Part shown: positions 28,767-41,966 of the stretch, piece by piece
Layout of the letters: every line of letters starts with the position of its first letter
Numbering within the stretch: the first letter of the stretch is position 1
From: Microglena sp. YARC
Lineage: Eukaryota; Chlorophyta; Chlorophyceae; Chlamydomonadales; Chlamydomonadaceae
DNA length: 64,000 nucleotides
Direction: 5' to 3'
NCBI GenBank assembly: GCA_022414725.1
Contig: CM039462.1
Coordinates: 126,086,502 to 126,150,501 of the forward strand
The notes under the pieces: model-generated
What the model saw: only the letters and a program-made list of their open reading frames with translations
Told to the model about the DNA's origin: nothing
The model's database searches: none
Program-made: the position numbers and the translations under genes

Positions 28767-29395
28767 CAGTAGTATGAATCATTCCCAATTCTCCAATGCA
28801 CAACTTGACGACGATCGATTGTTGTACACATTTCTGCAAAGTTTGAGGATAGTTGCTGTATACTCGACATTTTTAGCACCGGCAGCCTGACGTGCCTTCC
28901 TGGCTCCGCGACCGCGTTCCGTGGAGTTCATGCCATTTTTGGCCTGAAGTACTTGCTCAACAAGTAATCAAGAGCATGGAGGGTTTCAACCAGAGCAAGA
29001 TAATCGACCCCAGAACCAAGCATTGGTACCTGTCCAAGAAGTCGAACGCGAGCGTCTCGACTCGCATGTCAATGTCGCGAAGGCTAGGGAGCCTTGGTGC
29101 GTGTACCGAGGCCCTGTCATTCCCCTGGCGTCGGGAGTTTCCACATGACTCGTCTCCTGATTGACGTGTTCCGTACACGTCCGTATGTATACTCTCTGTA
29201 CTGCCGGGCGATGCGTACTCTGCGCGAATGCGGAATGTTGCCAAATCGAACCCTGCGATGTGCTACGCAAAAAAAGAATGCCCCCAATGATATTACTCGC
29301 AACATAACATAATGCCGACCATTTCCTAGCGTCCCTTAAGCATATGCCAACCCATTACAAGCTAACCACTTAGAGTAGTGCTACCACCCAATGTG
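28767..29395. other. Copy B of the ~350-bp repeat, no intact gene
   Basis: 28880-29230 corresponds to 27335-27690 at roughly 70-80% by eye, with many single-base indels between the copies. The surrounding bases hold only short frames. Confidence 0.45.
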
Positions 29396-29870
29396 GCAAA
29401 TTGCCCCGAAGAAGGTTCTCCTTCTCCTGAGCATGCGGCGAGTGCCTGAGAAGGTCTTCTCGGAGAGGAGGCTGTGCTAATGAGATAAGCGAGTGCTCCT
29501 GTAAGAAGATCATTCTTCTCCGATGAAGTGTGATATTATTGAGAATGTTCTCCTGAGGAGGAGAAATATGCGGGTGCTCCGAAGAAGGTTCGTCAAGTGA
29601 GGAGGAGGCGCGGTGCTACTGAGAGAGGCGAGGTTCCTTAAGAAGTTCTTCTCGGCGGAGGAGGAGCGTTGTGCTAATGAGGAGAAGGCGAGTGCTCCTG
29701 AGAAGATCATTCTCTCCGGATGAGAGTTAGATTATTGAAGAATGTTCTCCTGAGGAGGAGGAAAATGCGGGGCTCCGGAAGAGGTGTTCGTTTCAGGAGG
29801 ATAGCGGCTGCTACTGGATGAGAAGCGAGTGTCCTGAAGAAGGTCTTCCGAGCAGGAGGTGTGAGTGACG
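29396..29870. repeat. Purine-rich degenerate tandem repeat
   Basis: Blocks of GCTAATGAGA, GCGAGTGCTCCTG, AAGATCATTCT and AATGTTCTCCTGAGGAGGAG recur at about 195-bp spacing (29476 and 29673), with shorter GGAGGAG motifs between. Indels differ in every unit. It may be what remains of a coding repeat. Confidence 0.6.
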
Positions 29871-30499
29871 ACACCACCTATGCGGATTCAGCGAGCAAAT
29901 GGTGTGGTGACTGGGACGATGGCATTGGTCGCATTCGCGAATTTCTGCGGCGCCCCTCGTCCTCTTCCCTGACCGCCATCATGTCTTTGCGCGTTCACCC
30001 ATCGGTCAACGCCAACAAGAGACGTTCCTGAGACGTTCCACCACCATCGGCTACCGATAATTATACTAGTACAGATAGACACCCCCGTTTATCGGTACCA
30101 AATCTCCATGCCGAGCGCACCCTCCCATATTCATTGATCAGATCTGTCTGCTTCGCCCCCGATTATTATTGTCAATGGAACATCGCGCTTGATGTTCCAT
30201 TTCGCTTCCCGCCTTGCTCCCAAAAAGTTTGGTAGCAAGGCGGGGTAGGTCGCCGGTTGCGCTCCTTGAAAATTGTTTTAAGGTTGTGATTTTCCCTAAA
30301 TGATTTTTTGCAACACTTACTAATTTAAGAACAAAATTTTGTAATTGTACAGAAGTTCTTTTGTTGGGTACTATTTTCGATAGTGTCTCATTGTCCATCC
30401 ATTGTTTTGCTTGCGCATTTTTCGTAAGCAATTGAGCTCTGGTGAGTCCAGCGGGTAATAACGGACCTCTTCGTATCCCTTACAACAATATTTGAATCC
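29871..30499. other. Unassigned sequence
   Basis: One leftward frame (30138-30431, 97 codons, text VAKNHLGKITTLKQFSRSAT) is open and mildly protein-like but unrecognised. Nothing else can be supported. Confidence 0.3.
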
Positions 30500-33300
30500 G
30501 CAAAGCCTCCGTACATACCAGCGCATCTCGCGAAGTCAGGCTTCTTCGGGTCCCCGACCATCTCCTTTCCAAACGCTCCGCGACAGCAGTCTGTTCAGAA
30601 TCCAGTGGCTGAACACTAGGTGTGTCGCAGGAGGGACAGAAGATGTGCCGTTGTTCAGACACAATAGTATCATTGATGGGGGATCTCTGGTTGTCATCGA
30701 AGCATCAGTCCCGATGCACGAACGCGACGCGGAGTACATAGGACATCGACCATGCACTCAAAGAGCGTGAATCGACGAGCTCCACATCTCGTCGAACACT
30801 CTCTACATCGGCGACACGCCCTGCTTTGCCGCTGATAATGGATGCGTTGGTCCATCCCGCTACCCGGGGCAAGGCATCCACCTAACGCCACCCGGCGATG
30901 CGGGGAACATCCCTGTGTCCCCAAGGAGTCAATGTCATGTCGGAAGGGTGTCACGATGCGTGTAGTCAGACCTCTAGGGAAGTTAACATCCAGTCTAGCG
31001 GAGCAGGTGGGCACCGCCCTGAATTTAGGAGCTGAAAAGGAAATGTGATGACCACTCCTCTTACGACATATAATAACATGATCGTAAAAGTTGACCTGAC
31101 TGTAGAAGGCACACAATAACGGTGAACACGCAGACGGTGACAGGTTGAGGACATAAATTGCTACTTAACTCAGGTGAGATAGGATCAGGTGTCTCAAAGG
31201 GGAGGGCAGAGTTTTCTATAATAGTGGAGATGCTCGCCGGAATATTCAGCTCTTTTTAAGGAGTCTTTTGGACAACGCGTTCTTAATAGCGTCCGCAAGG
31301 CATCCCTCACACCCATAGCGACCGAGACATTTGCACGAAACGCAAACAATATATTCAAGTGGAACAATTACCGGTTCGCTAGAGTAGGAACGGGAGTCTC
31401 CTTCGACCGAACAGGGAGTGTGTTTAGTCATTTCTCCAACGTTTACAGAACAACTAACTTTGCATCTCTTTCAACTTCTGCGGCTTCGACGATTCAATGG
31501 AACCTTAGCTGTCACCGGTTACTTGAAACCCGTTACCAATATCGTTTGCTGAATGGAACGGAAATAATGTATTGTAATTCCGACGGATATAGCACTCAAA
31601 AGTTGTCACATATCACAAGTTTTTCTTACAGTGCGTACGTGAACAACTTTGCCAATCACGAACGATGGGGTGGTACACCAACATTGCGTCTTACGTGGAA
31701 CACGTGGAATTCAAGCAACAAAATAGCTACAGAAGATATGACAATACCAAATTGGAGGCTATGATAAACGGGATATAATTGGTTTTTTAGTTTGGAGATG
31801 GATTCACCGGCTCACAACATCCCTGCAGGCTGTACGTAATATGCCTTTACAAATTTACCCCCAATGGACACCGCTGAGAAGCATGCATCAACGTAACGTA
31901 GCGGACTTACCGCATTAACGCCAAACAACATATTCCAGTGAACATTAGCGCATTGTTAGAGGAGACGGGGATCCGTCATACCGAACAGGTAGTGTTGTTT
32001 GAGTGTTTCTCCAACGTAACGGGAACAAACTAACGTCGATCCTAAACAACCTCTGGGCCTTCGACGATAAATGTAACATACCTCGGAACGTTGTGTCAAT
32101 CTATTTGCAACCACCTAAACGATTCCCTTGACTGGCTCCAGGGTACTCTTGGATACTGATACACGATACCGAATGTATCGTGTTCGGCGAGATGCAATAG
32201 GTTTGCTGTAGGCGGCGTCAAAAGCTACTAAAAACGCACTCGTAGTAGTGGTAGTGGAGCTAACATAACCAGTATTAAGATGCTTCGGCAAACATATCCA
32301 GTGGAAACAATAGCGTGTTAGAGAGGAACGAGATCTGTCGTTACCGGAACAGGTAGTTTGTTTTGAGTGTTTCTCCAACGTTAACGGAAACAACTAACGT
32401 CGCATCCCTAACAACTTCGGGCCTTCACGATTAAATGTAACAATGAACCTTCGGAACTGTGTCAATTATTTGTCAACCCTAACGAATTCCTGACTGCTCC
32501 AGGGTACTCTGGATTACTGATAACATACCGAATGTATCTGTTCGGCAGCATGCAATAGGTTTGCTGTAGCGGCAGTTCAATAAGCTACTATAAAACAGCA
32601 CTCGTTGATAGTGGGTAGTGAGCTACAAATAACCAGTTTAAATGCTGGCAACATATCAGTGGAACTACGTTGTTAAGAGGAACGGTATCCGCAGACCGAA
32701 CAAGGTAGTGTTGTTTTATGTTCTCCAACGGTTAAACGGAACAACTAACGTCGCATCCCTAACAACTTCTTGGGCCTTCGACGTAAATGGTAACATGACC
32801 TTCGAACTGTGTCAAATCTATTTGTCAACCCTAACGATCCAGTGACTGCTCCAGGTACTCTTGCAGATACTATACACATAACCGAATTATTCGTGTTGCG
32901 CCAATGCAAGAGGTTTGCTAGCGGATTGGTCAATAAAGCTACTTATAAACAACATCGTATATGCGGTTAGTGGCAGCTAACAAAATAACCAGTTATTAAA
33001 TGCTGGCCCAACATTATCCAGTGGAACATTAGCCGGTTGTTAGAGGAGAAACGGGGTATCATGTCAGTACCGGAACAGGTATTTGTTTTGAGTGTTTCTT
33101 TCCAACGTTAACGGAACACTAACGTCGACTCCCTAACAACTTCCGACTGTCGACATCAATGAGACATGACTTCGCACCGGTACGTGAATTTATACGTAAA
33201 CCCTAACGATTCCGGGACCACTCCAGGGTACTCTGGAGCACGCGATAAATACCGGAATGTATCGTGTTGCGCGAGATTCAATTGGGGTTCTGTAGCGCGT
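30500..33300 (+). pseudogene. Second fibre gene copy with expanded tandem units, broken by indels
   Basis: From about 30520 the DNA follows the intact fibre gene from about its position 4530: the ACATCTCGTCGAACACTCTC block (30785, encoding HISSNTLYIGDTP), the counterpart of LNSGEIGPGVTKG near 31160-31200, and the TSTING-like region near 31480. It then carries four or more tandem units of about 362 bp (marked by AACATATCCAGTGGAA near 31929, 32293, 32649 and 33011), where the intact gene has two such marks 368 bp apart. Each unit holds its own set of single-base insertions and deletions, so no frame survives more than about 60 codons. The copy runs toward the N gap, and the S74 tail is not seen. 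It is either a diverged paralogue or an unpolished repeat expansion of the same gene. Confidence 0.75.
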
Positions 33301-33662
33301 ACATCGGGCAACTATCAATTCTACCCGGATTGACCATGACGGGAAATTATCGCACTTGGACAGGCCGTACTCAGCTAATCGGCGCTGCCACCGATTTCTG
33401 TATCAAGCCTAGTTTCATTGACCGTGACTTAACCCACCGGGGCGTGTACCGAAGTGCTGCCGAAGCTCGTATTACGCACGAACTGGCCGTAAATCGACAA
33501 ATCATTAATTCTTCAGGATTGACGTAGTTCGGCTTTGGCGCCAACTCTCTGTCCGGATCTGTGTTATCAACTCTGATATAAATAGCACATCTAGTACAGT
33601 AGCGCAATTCCGGTGCGTCAAGACAGCTACGATTTGCTAATACCGCTAATCACTCTCTTTTT
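33301..33662. other. Unassigned sequence next to the gap
   Basis: One open frame (33264-33527) has text such as IGQLSILPGLTMTGNYRTWT that matches nothing recognised. Quality is doubtful. Confidence 0.3.
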
Positions 33663-34662
33663 NNNNNNNNNNNNNNNNNNNNNNNNNNNNNNNNNNNNNN
33701 NNNNNNNNNNNNNNNNNNNNNNNNNNNNNNNNNNNNNNNNNNNNNNNNNNNNNNNNNNNNNNNNNNNNNNNNNNNNNNNNNNNNNNNNNNNNNNNNNNNN
33801 NNNNNNNNNNNNNNNNNNNNNNNNNNNNNNNNNNNNNNNNNNNNNNNNNNNNNNNNNNNNNNNNNNNNNNNNNNNNNNNNNNNNNNNNNNNNNNNNNNNN
33901 NNNNNNNNNNNNNNNNNNNNNNNNNNNNNNNNNNNNNNNNNNNNNNNNNNNNNNNNNNNNNNNNNNNNNNNNNNNNNNNNNNNNNNNNNNNNNNNNNNNN
34001 NNNNNNNNNNNNNNNNNNNNNNNNNNNNNNNNNNNNNNNNNNNNNNNNNNNNNNNNNNNNNNNNNNNNNNNNNNNNNNNNNNNNNNNNNNNNNNNNNNNN
34101 NNNNNNNNNNNNNNNNNNNNNNNNNNNNNNNNNNNNNNNNNNNNNNNNNNNNNNNNNNNNNNNNNNNNNNNNNNNNNNNNNNNNNNNNNNNNNNNNNNNN
34201 NNNNNNNNNNNNNNNNNNNNNNNNNNNNNNNNNNNNNNNNNNNNNNNNNNNNNNNNNNNNNNNNNNNNNNNNNNNNNNNNNNNNNNNNNNNNNNNNNNNN
34301 NNNNNNNNNNNNNNNNNNNNNNNNNNNNNNNNNNNNNNNNNNNNNNNNNNNNNNNNNNNNNNNNNNNNNNNNNNNNNNNNNNNNNNNNNNNNNNNNNNNN
34401 NNNNNNNNNNNNNNNNNNNNNNNNNNNNNNNNNNNNNNNNNNNNNNNNNNNNNNNNNNNNNNNNNNNNNNNNNNNNNNNNNNNNNNNNNNNNNNNNNNNN
34501 NNNNNNNNNNNNNNNNNNNNNNNNNNNNNNNNNNNNNNNNNNNNNNNNNNNNNNNNNNNNNNNNNNNNNNNNNNNNNNNNNNNNNNNNNNNNNNNNNNNN
34601 NNNNNNNNNNNNNNNNNNNNNNNNNNNNNNNNNNNNNNNNNNNNNNNNNNNNNNNNNNNNNN
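33663..34662. other. Assembly gap of exactly 1000 N
   Basis: The run is exactly 1000 bases, an arbitrary scaffold-gap length, so the true distance is unknown. The long open frames across it are artefacts. Confidence 0.99.
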
Positions 34663-37600
34663 CTCCTGTTTGCCTGTCAGGGAACCCAACTGCATTTGTT
34701 AGGCGAGCAACTGTCCTTTACATGTTCACACCTTGTTACGGGGCCGTTGGTGACGTGCCACAGGCGCTTTCGCTAGCAACCATGGCGCATTGGGCCTCGA
34801 ACAAAGTTCTCGACCCGGCCCTCTAATTTTGTTTGCCAATTTACACCGTCGTGTTTTTCCGCTCGAACCCTGCGCACAAAAATCAGTGTTGCCGCATACA
34901 CCATCTAACGTTGTGACGAGACGTGTACCTATGGCACCCGCTCCTCCCGCTTAGCAAACAACATCTATAGGGCTTACGTACCTGACCAACCCACTATTCG
35001 ACGACGTACTCAAGGACGTTGCGGTTTATTTGGCGACCCCTTGCCGAATGCAGTGTGACGCTGAGCAACCTCATGGACGGACGGTTAACCTTAGTCCTCC
35101 GCGTATCTGATATCGTGAAAGGCCGGCGATGCCTCTACGATCCACCAGCCCGACAGCGGTCCTCCATGAGCTGTACTTCGGAACACGCACGTAACATTAT
35201 CACTGAGGCAAGAAGTTTGAGTGGAGTAGCAATAACGGGAGCATGTCTTCTATAATGCTAACAGAATTTAGGAGTGGCCGGCTTTGTCCTTAAGTCTATC
35301 TATCCCGCCTCGCACTCACATTGAGCAATCTTGCGTACGAGGAACGCGACGTATACAGTCTTGCCTCGTCGTCGTCGTCTCACTCTTCATCGCATCTTGC
35401 TGCGTATTGATAAGTTGAACTTTTGGTTGCTATAGCAAAACACGTTTGGCGGTTCTGTCTCTGTCGTTCCGAGGCTAGCTCAACCGGCCTCTCCTTTCCC
35501 AGCGGTTCAATTCCCTATGCTGCATTAGCTTCACAGGAAGTGGAGTGGACATCGTGCTTATCCAGGACCCGAGTCACCTTGGGTTGGCACAATATCTCAT
35601 ATTCTTCCTACTTCCATCTCACTCATACGGGCAGCCCGCGGTGTTTGTGAGGTACTGGGCGACCGGCTCCTCTGATGCGCTCGAGAGCTGTCAAGTTGTC
35701 GACACCCCTTACTCGCGATCTACCCCATTACCCCGTTACATGCTTTAGCGATGAATACCTGTGCACCTCTCGGTCCCCCCTCTCTTCTCCTTGTCCTCCG
35801 CGTTTTCTGAATTCTATCTACTCTTTTGCGATTTTTTCTCTTTCTCTCTTCGAACTGGAGACTTGGTTGCGTGCAGAGCTGGCATGGTTTCGATGTTCTG
35901 TTTGTTGATTCCCTTTCTATTCACTCTTCCTTCGTCGCTTCGAACGATACCTTCCTCCGTGAAAAACGCTCTTGGGGTAGGGTATCCACCCAGCACCTCG
36001 GCTGCTCGCTGTCTCTCTTGTCAGAGTCTCTCGCCCGCGACCGGGGTGGGAGACTGTGCTCATGACCGAGCCTGCGTTCTCTCTTACAGCTCCTCTCTGC
36101 CCGACAGTGCCTAAAGCCCTCTTCTAGCCCCTGACTTTACAATCCTGACCAGCCCCTGTATACAGAAGGACAATCATATCAGCAACGGCCCCGCCCCACC
36201 TCGACCTCGGCTGCTATGAGATCGTCGCAAGTCCCTGCGTCGATTTTCTCTGCTAAGACGTACACACCCATCAGTCCAGCGTACGACCGCTCAAAGCTTG
36301 GGTGGATCCTCAGAAGGTCAGGCGTTTTCCCTAAGGCGTGTCCACCCAGAGCCATTTGGGATGGCGAACGACTCTTGCATTGAACAACGCCAGCTTTATC
36401 CGCTCTCTCGACGCGAAGTGTGCATAGTGTTTATGCAGACTGCGCGTAGTCCGATTCCTCGAAGAAAACAAATGAAAAAAATGACAGAGATAGATATTTA
36501 GACGCCGCTTCCCTTTCCTCCGAAACCACACCTGCAGTTGTGTACCGACTTAGTAGAGTGTAACTTTCATCATCCGAGTCGCTCGCTTACGACGATGGCA
36601 GCATTGCGAGAACATATCTGCTCATTACCAAAATCCCGACCCCACATCCTCTTCCGATGCACATATATCAGCTTACTCAGCTATGAGTTCTCACCCACTG
36701 CGATTATATTAAAAACATCGTGTCTACAAATCTTTCTTACGAACTGTTGCGAGAAGGGGGTTAATCATCATTGTTTGTCTAATAACGATATTTGTGTGTT
36801 CTGGTGTTGTCTACTACTCCTTCGAGTTTCCCTTCAAAATTTTTTTTTTCCGCATTCTGAGAGATAGAAGATGAGAAGGTCGAATAGTTTCAGCAGTCAG
36901 TGCGCGATTTACCGTAGAGAACCAAGCTTGCGCTCCGTGATCCTTGTCGCGTTCTCCCCTCCCCCCTCGAAGATGCGCAGCCGAGGTCCGCTCCTCGATG
37001 ATGGCACCCTCCATCGCGAGCACCTCCGCTGTCAGGCGCGTCTTTCAACCTGATAATACTACCTACTCCAAAATGAATTGATTCAATACATCTATCGATC
37101 ACGGCATGCGCTGCTGACAACCGAAATGATAAGAGCGATGTTGCGCTGAGTATCACATATAGCATCCGCCCTCCCAGATAACGACGATTATTGTCAGAGC
37201 GATTCCCGTGGGAGAGCGTCTTGCACTCTTCGCGCTCTCGTAATGAACGTAGAGAAGTCACTCTGGCGGCGCTTAGATCAACCTAACTGAAAACATGCCA
37301 TCATGCTGTGCCCACTAACCCTTCCTATCTTTGATATGTACACTCCTACCAACTAATCTCCCATACCCTGACTGTGTACATCGCTCAATTATCTCAAACA
37401 CTCCATTCACTTGAATCTCGTCTGGTGGACTCAATCAGTTTCAGTCCTTTGACGCTATACCCACTATCCGCTTATTGAAATACTCTTAGTTTGTTTTTAA
37501 GGCGGTGCAAAAAATCCCTAAAAACATTTGTTTTGGGGGGACAGCCAACATCAACATACCGAATGCTTATAACTGTCCAACATGTTTTTAGTTCGTGTTG

Positions 37601-37785
37601 GATGTCCACCTGTCTGACAAGCGCCTCCTAGAATCATGTCAATGTGTCGGACATGCAACCCCATTGAATCGACATCCCAAAAGTTGACATATTTCTTTTG
37701 GAGGAGAGTGTGCTTACAATGTTGGTAGGACAAGTTCTTGGCTTGATAAAGTATTATCATACTCAAATCCTAACACATTAAAATT
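34663..37785. other. No supported gene
   Basis: Stops are frequent in all frames, and the longest open stretches (about 120 codons) have random composition. A pyrimidine-rich block lies at 35770-35870. No repeat shared with the rest of the window was noticed. Confidence 0.4.
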
Positions 37786-38297
37786 CTAAACAAAATTATT
37801 TTTGGTTACACACAATTCAAAGTTTGCGCTTCCCTCATCGTCCTCTAGCTGCGCAACAAGTTTAGTCAAGTGCATGTGCGCATGACATCCTTCGTAAACA
37901 ACGCCCCTTTCGATTTGACTTCTTCGGTATTTCAAATGATTTCTGCGGTTGCTTCGCTCCGATGCCGCACGCAAGTTGAGCAGCGCCCGAAGCTCTGTCG
38001 CTTTTGTCGGGAGATGTTCCGGGAGGAGGTTCCGGGAGATTCTCTTCTCCTCTCCTGATATTACCATCGATAAACACCTTTGGTGTCGATGTCCGGAAGC
38101 GGCATGATAGCGGCAGCACTCGCCGTGCGACCCTTTTTAATACAACACAAAAGGGGGCTGTAATAACCAGATGTGGAGGTGGTCGGTAGGGTGACATTAG
38201 AACATACCTTTGCGTCCTCCTCATTGAAGTGCAAAAGGAGCGCCCGACGGTCTCTCACGGATGCGTACACCACCGCTGGATAGATCTTCGTGCACAT
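37786..38297 (-). pseudogene. Unknown protein in two frames
   Basis: ATG 38297 opens MCTKIYPAVVYASVRDRRAL and runs to about 38061 (IMPLPDIDTKGVYRW). From 38067 another frame continues with RNLLPEHLPTKATELRALL and SQIERGVVYEGCHAHMHLTK to 37786. Both halves are protein-like and the switch occurs where they overlap, suggesting one gene of about 165 residues with a one-base shift. No family was recognised. Confidence 0.4.
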
Positions 38298-39828
38298 AAC
38301 AACCTCGGAGCACGACTAGCAACAGTCCATTGAGCACGCGTGTGGAATATCACAAGATTCCGTCAGTCTGTCGTCGCGGAACATGAGAACCCGTCATCCG
38401 TGTCGTCCTACAACGCGCTGATCGCATTCCTCTGCAGACGGCACGCGCTGCCCGGGTCACTCTTCTGAACGCTTCACCAGGCCCGGTAGCGTCGGCTGCC
38501 GTCACCTAATGTTGCTTGCGTGACAAGTCGTTCGTCACTTGCTTCTTTGATCTTCGAGTGGTAGCAGTTCCCAGTCCCGGTTGGATCCCCTCTGCTATAG
38601 ACATCGCGCGAACGTGTGCTTGTTCAGGAAATTTCTAGAGCAAGAAGATTCCTGTGGTCTGCTCTGTTGTATATGCTACTGAGGCGGCTTCCTGTAGTGT
38701 GAGTAGTTAGTAGTGTAGTATACGTATAGTAGTTATTCTGTTGTTCTCACCAAACTTCAGTGTTTCTCACGTAGCGTTGGAAAATCCCTAAGACATCGTC
38801 AGGACACGACGACGGGCAGAGGCCTACAAAGAGACTTCTTAGAGTGTGTGTTGCTGTGATGTTGATCGATCCTTGGCGTGGCTTCGTTACGATTGACTGC
38901 GTATCCGTGACTACAGACGGTTTTTAGAAATCTGCGCGCCGTATCTTTCTATTTGATTGATCGTTTACATGTCAGGTCATGTTGAGGGTTGTAAGGACTA
39001 ACACACTGTTTTTCTTTATACACTTGTTTCGAGAAGAACTTTAATAATACAATCCAAGAAAAATCATTTGGCGATGAAATAATCATGATTCATCTCCTCG
39101 TCGAAAAACCTTTGCCTGTCGTCATGCTCTCCACCCTCCCCATGATTCAAAGTCAAAGTCAAATGTACTCGACGTGTCACATTCATATATTATCCCGTGG
39201 ATCGTATTATTACTATTGCGATTCATAAGTGATTTATTGATACCCCTCCTAAAACCATTAATCACGTCTAGGTTTATCGTTAGTTCCTAAAAGCCAATCC
39301 ATCAGAATAAAGAGATGACTGTACTTCGAATTGTATATTTTCAAAATGAGACTCCTGACGCAGCGCACACGCAGATTCAGTCAAAGGAGATTCTTTTTTA
39401 TTACTTCATGGTACCTACATAAAAATAAAACAAATTATGATTTCCAATAAGCCCCCCACAATTGTTTTCGTGTATTCGCATCTTGCATGCAACTGTCGCA
39501 TGTTCGCTTCCTGTGAGAGGAATTCGAACGATGATATATAAGCTCAAATTACCCATTGTCAAAGATCCTTGAAAATCGACCGTGACCTTTATTAGAACCA
39601 AAAGGTGCTTAATGACCAAATTGTCAAAGTCCTTCAATGGCTACGTCCTTTATACTTTGCGTTTTTGACGCAAAACGGAAATGTAAACGAGTACTCCGGG
39701 ATCTAGACGGTCGGAGATATCGAAGCGTTCGCTTCTCACGTTCATGCTTGACGCCACGACCCAAAATCCAATTGAAGGACTTCAACTAAAAAAACATCTG
39801 TTATATACTTCTTCTTAATACATCAAGA
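38298..39828. other. Mostly empty sequence with one small leftward frame
   Basis: A leftward frame at 39401-39637 (78 codons opening at TTG, text FQGSLTMGNLSLYIIVRIPL) is the only candidate and is unrecognised. AAAGTCAAAGTCAAATG at 39150 is a short tandem repeat. Nothing else can be supported. Confidence 0.35.
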
Positions 39829-40088
39829 CGGGCATACTTGCGAATTGAAGGGACTGTTAAGGAATTGAAAGATATGCTAAGACATGGCGGATTTACTTTA
39901 AGTGGAAAAAAGAAAGATTCAAATCGATAGAGATTGTGTGAATTGTGTGTTAAAATGATTTTCAGACAACTTTCAATTAGAGGTACAACGAGAGGGTGCA
40001 ATTTAGTCACCACGCTGAATTTGCCAGTAGGTACAGTTTTTGTCCAAAAGAAAAGCGTTGCTAGGAGGACCGTCAGCAAGACTGCCTA
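39829..40088 (+). pseudogene. SAP-motif-like fragment
   Basis: In one frame the text LRIEGTVKELKDMLRHGGFT and then LSGKKKDSNR (39838-39930) matches the SAP DNA-binding motif (helix, GG/SGKK turn, then D-L-I-x-R-L). The frame ends at TAG just where the motif should finish with its second helix, and the next frame continues for about 50 codons. SAP domains are frequent in giant-virus proteins that touch DNA. It is short and frame-broken, so the call is tentative. Confidence 0.45.
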
Positions 40089-40439
40089 AAATAAAAGGGG
40101 ATGTCGGAGTTGCCTCGTGACTTGCTTTCGAAAATACACTCGGACAATAAGGAATTATGTTTTTGACATTCGTCCCCGACTAAGTTGGGTTCTTTATAGA
40201 CTTCTTCTTGAGTGTAAAGCTATAATGTGTATCAAATATAAAGGGATGTCTAACTTTATGTAAATTAGTTCGTACTTCTTTGCGTGTCGATGGGGCGTTT
40301 ACCATGTTCCGTTGGATGCGCGATCCGGATTGCCGAGATATTCACATATTAGGGGAGGATCCACAATGACTCCATTGCATGCCTTCGGGCAGGAATTTTT
40401 CGCGCCTGTGACCCTGTTCGGTTCCCTTTGTTCCGTTCT
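40089..40439. other. No supported gene
   Basis: AT-rich leader-like sequence before the helicase relic. Only short frames are present. Confidence 0.35.
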
Positions 40440-41721
40440 TTTCAGATACTGAGTTGATTCTTCCGAAAATACTTACGGTCTTGAGCGGTCGTCGGTATCC
40501 CCATTCCAACTCCGACGCTATTTCCACTGTGACGATGCTGGTGGTGGGTGGCCGGGTAAGCGTTTATCGGCGGCAGTTGCGTCCCGTTCAGCCAGTCCCT
40601 GGTTTGCTTCCTTCCTTGAGCGTGCCCGCGACCCAAGGTGGCTGGCGGCATCATCACGTTGCCTTGTTCGGTGTGGAAAAACTGTCGTAGCTCTGAAGAT
40701 AGCCTCTGATTCTAGCGTGCAAGACGTTAATCGTAGTCCACAAGGAGCTTCTTGCTTTCCCAGTGGCGTGAGCGGATTGAGCAGTTCTTGCCCTACGCGT
40801 GGTGGGGCCTGGTGAAGGCCGGGGTAACTGATACACATGGTCGCGACGTCGTGCTTGCGAGTCTGCAAAGTCCTAGCATGAAGTCTTATGATGCCGACAC
40901 CTTCTCTGAATTTGGATTGCTTATCGTTGACCAACGTGTCACCGTGTGGCACGGAGGTTTTCTCGCGCGCCCTTTTCAAGGACGACGTTCCGGTACTCCC
41001 TTGGGCTTTCTGCAACGCCCTGACCGGAAGGACGGGATGACCCGGGCGACTCGTGTACCACCTGGGTCCACAGTGCCTCTTCTTCAATTTGATGATTCGG
41101 CATCGAGTAGTACCGGCAATGACAGGTTGTCCGTGTTCGCAGTGGTTTCGGTTTTCTTCGGATGCTAGGGAGTCCGCGCGTGAGGAGGTGATCCACAGGC
41201 GCGTCGCGGACGGGCGAATGAAGGCAGCCCCTTGTATTTCTTGCATGATAAACAACGTGTGCGATTTCGAGCCTCGCACGGCCTTCGTGGTGGAGCTCAT
41301 ATCCGACGTGTTGGCGAGTGCCCCGGATCGGCGTGTGCTGGTGTTGTCCATCGAAGTCTCAGCTTCAGCATGTGCACGACCTGCTGGTTGCAAAGGATCG
41401 CGGGTTGGTTTCTACTGGGGGTGGCATGAAGAATTCTGAATTAAAGGCGTCCGCGTCACGCCGGGTGATTTGCGCCCACGTTCCCCTCTATGCCGCAGAA
41501 GGCATGGACATCCCTGGCTGGACGCGCTTGTCCTTGCATCCCCAAAGACGGATGTTGTTCAAAGTTGCGGTCGCATCACTCGTTTCCGACCTGATGCTGC
41601 TACTACTACTACTAATAATCCGCTTGTGATAGACGTCGTGGACACTTTTGCGGGTATCTTTGTGGCTCAATCGCGTAAGCGGCAACGTTTCTACGCTTCT
41701 ATGGGTTTCGCATTTGATTGA
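40440..41721 (+). pseudogene. Superfamily II helicase (poxvirus A18-like), broken by indels
   Basis: The conserved blocks appear in order but in different frames: ILPKILTVLSG (N-terminal strand), GGIITLPC then GKTVVALKIAS (Walker A, about 40640-40700), KTLIVVHKE (motif Ia), SQWRERIEQFLPYA, DVVLASLQSPSMKSYDADTF, FGLLIVD (motif II region, about 40905-40930), RPDRKDGMTR (the motif III 'SAT-x-x-RKDG' region), QWFRFSS, then the second domain: RTAFVVELISDVLASAPDRR, AAEGMDIPG, DALVLASPKTDVVQSCGRIT (motifs V and VI) and a C-terminal VIDVVDTFAGIFVAQSRKRQ with RFYASMGF. In the family this DNA-dependent ATPase acts in late transcript release. At least six indels break it. Confidence 0.75.
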
Positions 41722-41966
41722 TTCATTTGGTGGTCGAGCTGGATACACTTGGTTGTATGAATACAGTCAACATCATTAGTGTGCATATTGTAATGATGAT
41801 TACTACGATTGGGATGACTGGAAGAGTTGATAACATTACGGAGTGCCTAACCTACTCATTTTTGATATTTTAAAACTATATCGACATTTTTTTGATTTGC
41901 CATTTGTATGTCTCCCAATCAGCTCTGGAAGTTTCTGTAAACAAATAATGTTCAAGATAAATCTGT

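Noticed and set aside
33613..34776. Open frames of about 350-390 codons on both strands
   Set aside because: They run through the 1000-N gap and contain almost only undetermined residues.
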